Below are positions 49,142 through 56,250 of a stretch of DNA of 56,250 bases, one piece after another (positions within the stretch are counted from its first letter, which is position 1; each line of letters opens with the position of its first letter). Both the position numbers and the translations under genes were made by a program. The stretch is from JBMYRH01 sp049602155 (GTDB lineage Bacteria > Myxococcota_A > UBA9042 > PHBI01 > JBMYRH01), in contig JBMYRH010000033.1 in the NCBI GenBank assembly GCA_049602155.1, positions 1-56,250 on the forward strand, read 5' to 3'. The notes under the pieces were generated by a model, which did not search any database, was not told the DNA's origin, and saw only the letters and a program-made list of their open reading frames with translations.

Positions 49142-52100
49142 ATGCGCGGCACACGTCGATGGTTCTGTATTCTTGCAGTTCTTTGGTTGGGGCTCGGCCA
49201 GTGGGGTTGCTCGGCGGAGCCTTTTGTACCTCGCACGGCCGGTGAGGCCTGTGGCGCGCGTAGCGAATGCGCCGATAGCCTCTGTTACGAGTCTCAGTGC
49301 CTTGACCCCGCGCGGGATGATGACAGCGACGGGCTCACCAACGCGATTGAGGGCTTGCTCGGGACCAACCCCCTGAGCTCAGACACGGACGGCGACGAGG
49401 TCTCAGACAAGGTTGAGGTCGGCACTGACATCGCCAACCCTCTCGATGAAGACGGAGATGGCAATATCGACGCCGTCGAGTCGAACCTGGTCGACACAGA
49501 CGGTGTCCCGGATTGCCTCGTCGATCAGAAAGACAACCCCGATCAGCCCCCTCCCGAGGATAAGGAGGCGCTCTACAACATCGGCTGCTGCTGTGGCGCG
49601 CCCTGTGATGAGCTCGGCGTGAGCGTCAACAACGAGGAGACGGAGTGTGTCTTCGCTGAGGTCGATGGCGTCACGATGGAGGTCCTCGCGTGCGTGACCG
49701 ACGAGCCAGACAGCGATGGCGACGGCATCAAAGACAGCTGTGACTGGTGTCCTCAGTACAAGCCAGGTGAGGACGACCCCGACGGCGATGGGATCTGCAG
49801 CGAGATCGATAACTGCCCCGAGGTCGCCAACGCTGACCAAGTGGACGCTGATCAAGACGGCAGGGGTGACGTGTGTGACGCCTGTCCCGATGGGGTTGTC
49901 CTCGCTCAGCCTGGCCCGGACGGTAAGGTGTCCAAGCCTGAGCAGGGCGCAGACCCGAATGACCCCGACGGCGACGGCGTCCTCGACTGCTACCCTTGGG
50001 GCTGTGAGGCGGGCGCAGGCCCAGATTGTGTCATCGACAACTGCCCGGGGGTCTATAACCCCGACCAGCTCGACTCGGACGGCGACGCTGACCAAGAGGT
50101 GCACGCCGGTGACGCCTGTGACACCGACGTCGACAACGACGGTACCCCCAATGATGTGGACGAGGATGACGATGGCGACGATGTCATCGACGCGCTCGAT
50201 AACTGCCCCAACACCCCCAACACAGACCAAAGCGACAGCGATGAGGACCTTGCGAACGGCTCCTGCGACGCCGGCGACGCGAGTGAGGGGTGCCTCGGTG
50301 ATGGCCTCGGTGACGTTTGTGACCCTTGCCCAGGCTTGGCCTTAAACGACAAGGACGGCGACGGCTTCGTAGACTGCGACGCGGACGGTGATGGTGACGA
50401 CGACGACCCCTGCCCCGACGAGCCTGAGTTCTTCGACGGGGATAACCTGCCGGTCTGCTTAGACAACTGCCCCGAGGTCTCAAACCCCAGCCAAATCGAC
50501 AGCGATGGCGATGACGTAGGCGACGCGTGTGACCCTGAGCCCTTTTACACGGACAGCGACCTGGACGGGATCCCCAACGGCGAGGATGCCTGCCCCGAGG
50601 GCGCGACGGGCTGGCTCGCAGCCGACGGCCAAGACATCGACATGGACGGCTGCCGAGACGACGAAGACACGGACACCGACGGCGACGGGATCCTCAACGT
50701 CGACGATAGCTGCGAGGCCGGTGAGACCGGTTGGACCTCCGACGCAGTCAACGACAACGACGGTGACGGCTGCAAAGACGACGGCGCGACCCCAGGGGCG
50801 CCCGGGGAGGACACCGACGACGACAATGACGGCCTCGCAGACAACGACGACGAGTGCCCCAAAGGCGACCTCGAGTGGGATCAGGTGGACAGCCAGCAGG
50901 ACCACGACCAGGACGGCTGCCAAGACGCCGGTGAAGACACCGACGACGACAATGATGGCCTCGTCGACGGCGATGACGAATGCCAAAAGGGTGAGGTCGG
51001 TTGGGACCAAGAGAGCAGCTCAGAGGACAAGGACCAAGACGGTTGTCAGGACGCCACCGAGGACAACGATGATGACAATGACGGCCTTGTCGACGTCGAG
51101 GATAGCTGCCCTCAGGGGGAGGTCGGCTGGGATCAGTCAGGCGATCAAGACCACGACCAAGACGGCTGCCAAGACGCCACCGAGGACGGTGATGACGACG
51201 GGGATGGCGTCGAAGATGAGGCTGACGCCTGCCCCCAAGGCGCGACCAACTGGGTCTCTGACCCTGAGAGCGACCACGACGGAGACGGCTGTAAAGACGA
51301 CGTGGAGGGCGAATGCCCCGCGGGCTTCACCGGCTCGGGGTGCACCGTCAACATCGACGACTGCGCTGACAGCCCCTGCCTCAACGGTGGCACCTGCACC
51401 GACGGCGTGGCCAGCTTCACCTGCGCCTGCGCAGCGGGCTTTGAGGGCGAGACCTGCGACGTCAACATCGACGAGTGCGCCGACAGCCCCTGCCTCAACG
51501 GCGGCACCTGCACCGACGGCGTGGCCAGCTTCACCTGCGAGTGTGCCGTGGGCTTTGAGGGCGAGACCTGCGACGTCGACATCGACGACTGCGCTGACAG
51601 CCCCTGCCTCAACGGCGGGAGCTGCACAGATGGCGTCGCGAGCTTCACCTGCGCCTGCGCTGATGGCTACACGGGTGCAACCTGTGAGGTGGATATCGAT
51701 GACTGCGCCGATGACCCCTGCTTAAACGGTGGCAGCTGTACCGACGGGGTCGCCGGCTTCACCTGCGCCTGCGCCGAGGGCTATGAGGGGGAGACCTGTG
51801 AGGTGGACATCGACGAGTGCGCCGATAGTCCCTGCTTAAACGGGGGCACGTGCACCGACCTGGTGGCTGGCTTCACCTGCGCGTGTGCTGATGGCTACAC
51901 GGGTCAGACCTGCGAGGTGGACATCGACGAGTGCGCAGAGGCGCCCTGCCTCAATGGCGGTACGTGCACCGATGGCGTCGCGAGCTTCAGCTGCGCCTGC
52001 GCAGCGGGCTATGAGGGCGAGACCTGCGCGGTGGATATCGACGAGTGCGCGGACGCTGACTGTGGGGCAGGCACCTGCGTCGATGGGGTCAACGGCTACA

Positions 52101-55100
52101 CCTGTGCGTGTGACGCCGGCTTTGAGGGCGCGGCCTGCGAGACAAATATCGATGATTGTGCTGGTAGCCCGTGTCTAAACGGTGGCACCTGCACCGACGG
52201 TGTGGACGGCTTTAGCTGCGCCTGCGCACAGGGCTTTTACGGCGAGACCTGCGCGTTCGACACCGACGATTGCGCTGCTAGCCCGTGTCAGAACGGTGGC
52301 ACCTGCACCGACGGTGTGGACGGCTTTGTCTGCACCTGCGCACCGGGCTTTTATGGCGAGATTTGTGAACACCAAAACCTGCCCCCTGTGGTTTACGCGG
52401 GGGCCGATCAGGACGTCGATGAGCTCGCCACGGTAGACCTCGTGGGGACGGCTGACGATGATGACGGCGCCGTCGTCAGCGTCGCGTGGATCCAGCTCTC
52501 CGGGCCCGAGCTCACGCTGACCGGCAGCGACAGCCTCCACGCAAGCTTCAGCGCTCCGGCGACGGACTCGCCCCTGGTCTTGGTCTTTCAGCTCAGCGTT
52601 ACCGACGACCTCGACGCGACCTCCATCGACTTCACGGTCGTGACGGTCCACGGCCTGAACGCGCTCCCAACGGTCGATGCCGGTGAGGACGCGACGATAA
52701 ACGAGCTGGCCTCCACCACGCTTGATGGTAACGCGGAGGATCCCGATGGGTCGATCGCCACGGTGACCTGGACACAGCTTGCTGGACCTGAGGCTATTAT
52801 CGACGACCCTTCGCTCCTCCAGAGCGCCTTCACAGCGCCTGACGTCGAGACTGAGGAGCTCCTCATCTTCGAGCTCGAGGTTGAAGACAACGAAGGAGGT
52901 GTCGCCAGCGACACCGTCGCTTTTGTGGTCAACCCGGTCGTGGATGGCAACGTCCCACCGCAGGTCTACGCGGGGCCGAACTTTACGCAGTCAGCGAACA
53001 CCTCGACAGAGCTCAGCGGTGAGGCGAGCGACTTCGATGGAAGTGTCGTGCGCACCGAGTGGGTCCAGGTGAGCGGTGCGCCTGTGTCCCTGGTGGACGC
53101 GAACACGCTCGCCCCGAGCTTCGTGACGCCGGCTTTGACCTGCGCTGAGATTTTGCTCTTCGAGCTTGAGGTGGAGGATGACTTGGGCGCCATCACCACG
53201 GACCAGGTGAGCGTCACGGTCAGCGCTGACCTCGCCCACATCACGGCCTTGGGGACCCTCTTCGACTTTGAGCTCGATGATAATGGCTTTTCGACCGCGA
53301 CTGAGGCTTGGGTCCGTGGCCAGCCGACCACAGGGCCTGGGCAGGCCTACAGCGGCGCCAACGTGTGGGCCACGAACTTGAGCGGGTTCTATGGCCCGAG
53401 CCTCAATGACGCGCTGTGCCTGCCGCCGGTCAACAGAGCGGGTGAGGCCCGCGTCACCGTGAGCGCTCGGGTGTGGCATGACGCTTATGACGCTAACTAC
53501 GATGCGCTGCGCATCGAGGTGCTCGATACGAGCCTGGGCTGGGTCCCGATGGATGAGGTTGAGCCGGCTTACCAGTCTGTTGACCAGGGCCTCCCTGGGT
53601 GGCGCACCTTGAAATATGGCACCAACTACAGGTTCATCACGGCGGAGGTCCCTGCCGCTGCTGGCCAGACGCCACACGTACGCTTCGTGTTCAAGAGTAA
53701 CCACGCGAACAACGGCGCGTATGGCGCTTATATCGATGACGTTCGTGTCGATAGCGAGGCGACAGATCCGGACGGTGACGGTCTGCTTGGTGTCGCCGAT
53801 GAGTTTCTGACCTACGGCACCGACCCTCATCTCGCCGACACAGATCAGGATGGTTTCGATGACGGTCTGGAGATCACCGAAGGCAGCGACCCGCTGAGCC
53901 CGGCGTCATATCCCGAGGCGCCCACCTTGGTGCCCGGCATGCTCCTCGACTTCGACGGCGACGATGGCGACCTCATGCCCATGACGGAGGTGGGTGGACT
54001 CTCCGTGACGGGTGGACTGTGGGAGCACGGCATCCCCACCTCAGGGCCAAACAGAGCGCACAGCGGGTCGAAGGTGTGGGCGACGAGGCTCAGTTCTGGT
54101 TATGCCAACTTCGATGTCGGATATCTGCACTTGCCGCTCATCGACCTGACCACGGCCACCGACCCAACCTTGAGCTTCTTCTTTTGGGTCGACGCCCCGA
54201 GTGGCGACGGGCTGAGCTTGGAGATCTACAACGAGGACTCCATGCAGTGGGATCCGATGTTGCCGAGCTTCCCCGACTACAATGGAATCGACGGCCACGG
54301 CAAAAGCTGCTGGGGGACCAATCGCGAGCTGGACTATTACGGGCTAGTAATCGTCTCGCTCGCGGAATACGCGGGCAGGGAGATCCGCGTGCGCCTCGCC
54401 TTCCGCGCCAACAACATTACAAAAGGGTATGGGGCCTATATCGACGATCTTGCGCTCCACGACGAGGAGGGGAGTGACCCGGACGGTGATGGGCTCTTTG
54501 GTGTTGCAGACGAGTTCCTCGTCTATGGCACCGACCCCTTCAACGCCGACACAGACCAGGATGGTTTCGATGACGGCCAGGAGATCGTTGAAGGCAGCGA
54601 CCCGCTGAGCCCAGCGTCATATCCCGGGGCGCCCACCTTGGTGCCCGGCGTACTCCTCGACTTCGACGGCGACGATGGCGACCTGATGCCCCTGACTGAG
54701 GTGGGCGCGCTCTCCATACCGGATGATCTGTGGGAGCACGGCGTACCCAGCACAGGTCCAAACGTCGCGCACAGCGGGACGAAGGTGTGGGCGACGAACC
54801 TGAGCGGAAACTTTGGCGCTTACGAGGTGGCGTACCTGCGCTTGCCGCTCATCGACCTGACCACAGCCACCGACCCGACCTTGAGCTTCTTCTTTTGGGT
54901 CGACAGCTATGGCGCCGACGGTCTGAGCCTTGAGATCTACAATGATGTCTCGGCGACCTGGGAGACGGTGCCCCCGGATTTCCCCGCCTACAACGCCACT
55001 GACGGATTAGGCAAGAGCTGCTGGGGCGACTACCACCGCCTGGACCTCTATGGATTCGCCGCTTTCTCGCTTGAGTCTTATGTCGGCAAAGCCGTCAAAG

Positions 55101-56250
55101 CGCGCCTGGCTTTCCGCTCTAACTGTTGCAACGTTGCCCCGGGCGCCTACATCGACGACCTCGCGCTCTACGAGGAGGGCAGTGACCCCGACGAGGATGG
55201 CCTGCTTGGGGTCATCGATGAGTTTTTAACCCACGGCACCGATCCCTTTGTCGCCGATACCGACCAGGACGACCACCTCGACGGTCAAGAGGTCAACGCC
55301 GGCACGGACCCCCTCAGCCCGGCCTCTTTTGATGGAGGCGTCGCCTTGACGCCCGGCATGCTCCTCGACTTTGAGGTAGACGACGGGGGGCTTGCGTCCA
55401 TGACGGAGATGGGGGGGCTCTCCATGCCGGATGACTTGTGGGAGCACGGCTTGCCCAGCACAGGTCCAAGCGTCGCGCACAGCGGGTCGAAGGTGTGGGC
55501 GACGAACCTGAGCGGAAACTTTGGCGCTTACGAGGTGGCGTACCTGCGCTTGCCGCTCATCGACCTGACCACAGCCACCGACCCGACCTTGAGCTTCTTC
55601 TTTTGGGTCGACAGCTATGGCGCCGACGGTCTGAGCCTTGAGATCTACAATGATGTCTCGGCGACCTGGGAGACGGTGCCCCCGGATTTCCCCGCCTACA
55701 ACGCGACTGACGGATTAGGCAAGAGCTGCTGGGGCGACTACCACCGCCTGGACATCTATGGGTTCGCTGCTTTCTCGCTTGAGGCTTATGTCGACCAAAG
55801 CGTCAAAGTGCGCCTGGCTTTCCGCTCTAACTGTTGCAACGTTGCCCCGGGCGCCTACATCGACGACCTCGCGCTCTACGAGGAGGGCAGTGACCCCGAC
55901 GAGGATGGCCTGCTTGGGGTCATCGATGAGTTTTTAACCCACGGCACCGATCCCTTTGTCGCCGATACCGACCAGGACGACCACCTCGACGGTCAAGAGG
56001 TCAACGCCGGCACGGACCCCCTCAGCCCGGCCTCTTTTGATGGAGGCGTCGCCTTGACGCCCGGCATGCTCCTCGACTTTGAGGTAGACGACGGGGGGCT
56101 TGCGTCCATGACGGAGATGGGGGGGCTCTCCATGCCGGATGACTTGTGGGAGCACGGCTTGCCCAGCACAGGTCCAAGCGTCGCGCACAGCGGGTCGAAG
56201 GTGTGGGCGACGAACCTGAGCGGAAACTTTGGCGCTTACGAGGTGGCGTA
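49142..56250 (+). CDS. Giant modular lipoprotein: TSP3, EGF, PKD-like and MAM/jelly-roll repeats (partial)
   Basis: At least 2369 aa, open at the right edge. AGGAG lies 6 nt before the ATG, and RRWFCILAVLWLGLGQWGC is a lipoprotein-type signal (C23). Residues about 45-730 carry thrombospondin type 3 calcium repeats (DSDGDGxxDxxDNCPxxxNxxQxDxDxDGxGDxCD), later shorter DDDNDGLVDxxDxCPxG units. Residues about 737-1078 hold nine EGF-like domains (IDECADSPCLNGGTCTDGVA; FTCACAAGFEGETC) with the calcium-binding and hydroxylation-type consensus. Three PKD/Ig-like domains follow (PPVVYAGADQDVDELATVDL). From about residue 1373 come repeats of about 236 aa: a jelly-roll MAM/immune-inhibitor-A-like domain (LLDFDGDDGDLMPMTEVGGL; HSGSKVWATNLSG; YIDDLALYEEG) plus one TSP3-like hinge (DPDGDGLLGVADEFLTYGTD). 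Probably a calcium-stiffened adhesin. Confidence 0.9.
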   Translation, partial: MRGTRRWFCILAVLWLGLGQWGCSAEPFVPRTAGEACGARSECADSLCYESQCLDPARDDDSDGLTNAIEGLLGTNPLSSDTDGDEVSDKVEVGTDIANPLDEDGDGNIDAVESNLVDTDGVPDCLVDQKDNPDQPPPEDKEALYNIGCCCGAPCDELGVSVNNEETECVFAEVDGVTMEVLACVTDEPDSDGDGIKDSCDWCPQYKPGEDDPDGDGICSEIDNCPEVANADQVDADQDGRGDVCDACPDGVVLAQPGPDGKVSKPEQGADPNDPDGDGVLDCYPWGCEAGAGPDCVIDNCPGVYNPDQLDSDGDADQEVHAGDACDTDVDNDGTPNDVDEDDDGDDVIDALDNCPNTPNTDQSDSDEDLANGSCDAGDASEGCLGDGLGDVCDPCPGLALNDKDGDGFVDCDADGDGDDDDPCPDEPEFFDGDNLPVCLDNCPEVSNPSQIDSDGDDVGDACDPEPFYTDSDLDGIPNGEDACPEGATGWLAADGQDIDMDGCRDDEDTDTDGDGILNVDDSCEAGETGWTSDAVNDNDGDGCKDDGATPGAPGEDTDDDNDGLADNDDECPKGDLEWDQVDSQQDHDQDGCQDAGEDTDDDNDGLVDGDDECQKGEVGWDQESSSEDKDQDGCQDATEDNDDDNDGLVDVEDSCPQGEVGWDQSGDQDHDQDGCQDATEDGDDDGDGVEDEADACPQGATNWVSDPESDHDGDGCKDDVEGECPAGFTGSGCTVNIDDCADSPCLNGGTCTDGVASFTCACAAGFEGETCDVNIDECADSPCLNGGTCTDGVASFTCECAVGFEGETCDVDIDDCADSPCLNGGSCTDGVASFTCACADGYTGATCEVDIDDCADDPCLNGGSCTDGVAGFTCACAEGYEGETCEVDIDECADSPCLNGGTCTDLVAGFTCACADGYTGQTCEVDIDECAEAPCLNGGTCTDGVASFSCACAAGYEGETCAVDIDECADADCGAGTCVDGVNGYTCACDAGFEGAACETNIDDCAGSPCLNGGTCTDGVDGFSCACAQGFYGETCAFDTDDCAASPCQNGGTCTDGVDGFVCTCAPGFYGEICEHQNLPPVVYAGADQDVDELATVDLVGTADDDDGAVVSVAWIQLSGPELTLTGSDSLHASFSAPATDSPLVLVFQLSVTDDLDATSIDFTVVTVHGLNALPTVDAGEDATINELASTTLDGNAEDPDGSIATVTWTQLAGPEAIIDDPSLLQSAFTAPDVETEELLIFELEVEDNEGGVASDTVAFVVNPVVDGNVPPQVYAGPNFTQSANTSTELSGEASDFDGSVVRTEWVQVSGAPVSLVDANTLAPSFVTPALTCAEILLFELEVEDDLGAITTDQVSVTVSADLAHITALGTLFDFELDDNGFSTATEAWVRGQPTTGPGQAYSGANVWATNLSGFYGPSLNDALCLPPVNRAGEARVTVSARVWHDAYDANYDALRIEVLDTSLGWVPMDEVEPAYQSVDQGLPGWRTLKYGTNYRFITAEVPAAAGQTPHVRFVFKSNHANNGAYGAYIDDVRVDSEATDPDGDGLLGVADEFLTYGTDPHLADTDQDGFDDGLEITEGSDPLSPASYPEAPTLVPGMLLDFDGDDGDLMPMTEVGGLSVTGGLWEHGIPTSGPNRAHSGSKVWATRLSSGYANFDVGYLHLPLIDLTTATDPTLSFFFWVDAPSGDGLSLEIYNEDSMQWDPMLPSFPDYNGIDGHGKSCWGTNRELDYYGLVIVSLAEYAGREIRVRLAFRANNITKGYGAYIDDLALHDEEGSDPDGDGLFGVADEFLVYGTDPFNADTDQDGFDDGQEIVEGSDPLSPASYPGAPTLVPGVLLDFDGDDGDLMPLTEVGALSIPDDLWEHGVPSTGPNVAHSGTKVWATNLSGNFGAYEVAYLRLPLIDLTTATDPTLSFFFWVDSYGADGLSLEIYNDVSATWETVPPDFPAYNATDGLGKSCWGDYHRLDLYGFAAFSLESYVGKAVKARLAFRSNCCNVAPGAYIDDLALYEEGSDPDEDGLLGVIDEFLTHGTDPFVADTDQDDHLDGQEVNAGTDPLSPASFDGGVALTPGMLLDFEVDDGGLASMTEMGGLSMPDDLWEHGLPSTGPSVAHSGSKVWATNLSGNFGAYEVAYLRLPLIDLTTATDPTLSFFFWVDSYGADGLSLEIYNDVSATWETVPPDFPAYNATDGLGKSCWGDYHRLDIYGFAAFSLEAYVDQSVKVRLAFRSNCCNVAPGAYIDDLALYEEGSDPDEDGLLGVIDEFLTHGTDPFVADTDQDDHLDGQEVNAGTDPLSPASFDGGVALTPGMLLDFEVDDGGLASMTEMGGLSMPDDLWEHGLPSTGPSVAHSGSKVWATNLSGNFGAYEVA
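54644..56250 (+). repeat. 708-bp tandem coding repeats running off the right edge
   Basis: Units beginning near 54644, 55354 and 56062 repeat every 708 bp. Long stretches (for example 54780-54930 against 55488-55638, and 55226-55480 against 55934-56188) are identical or nearly so, while the older units starting near 53259 and 53933 are diverged. The copy number beyond the window is unknown. Confidence 0.85.

Noticed and set aside
50480..51010. 176-codon reverse frame, and the 398-codon plus frame 50529-51725
   Set aside because: Both are shadows of the Asp/Gly-rich TSP3 region; the true frame starts at 49142 and stays open to the edge.

Overview
The window looks like chromosomal DNA of a GC-rich (roughly 60 % by eye), Gram-negative, deltaproteobacteria-like organism; Myxococcota or Bradymonadota is my best guess (inference). 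Reasons: very many secreted lipoproteins with low-complexity linkers after the lipobox cysteine, giant MopE-type metal-binding-motif proteins (CDGxDNDCDG), a DUF1592-type plus DUF1552 gene pair, eukaryote-like EGF, thrombospondin type 3 and fibronectin III modules, and an IS91-like element. I see no tRNA, rRNA or CRISPR array.

Left part (1-14.3 kb): small or odd genes among debris. It holds a decayed reverse-strand gene at the edge, a minimal kinase-like protein, a small helical protein, a propeller-like protein ending in a sigma-70 region 4-like segment, a leucine-rich-repeat protein, a zinc-ribbon/coiled-coil/membrane protein with a small acidic partner, a second zinc-ribbon membrane protein, a haem-motif lipoprotein with cyclase-like repeats, and a GNAT acetyltransferase. 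Between them lie C-terminal remnants (response-regulator receiver, proline iminopeptidase, acyltransferase-3) and pieces of an IS91-like transposase.

Middle (14.3-24.8 kb): an FN3(x8)-DUF1592/DUF1588/DUF1585 lipoprotein overlaps a Tat-exported DUF1552 protein by ATGA. A convergent FN3(x8)-monohaem cytochrome lipoprotein follows across a hairpin. An alpha/beta-hydrolase lipoprotein comes next.

24.8-34.9 kb: a run of lipoproteins (pentapeptide-repeat, a tandem paralogue pair with a new-looking Cys-rich C-terminal domain, three smaller ones), an AbgT-family transporter and a glycine-tailed RRM RNA-binding protein. The gaps carry copies of a dispersed repeat of about 55 bp.

Right part (34.9-56.25 kb): two giant Cys-rich lipoproteins (1998 and 2582 aa) in a translationally coupled reverse operon, and a divergent giant lipoprotein (>2369 aa, off the edge) with TSP3, nine EGF-like, PKD/Ig-like and repeated MAM/jelly-roll modules. 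Both sides show recent internal DNA duplication (714-bp and 708-bp units), so this surface-protein locus seems to be actively expanding. The likely theme of the right two thirds is an outer-surface lipoproteome for metal or calcium binding, adhesion and haem-linked chemistry; the exact functions are not readable from sequence.
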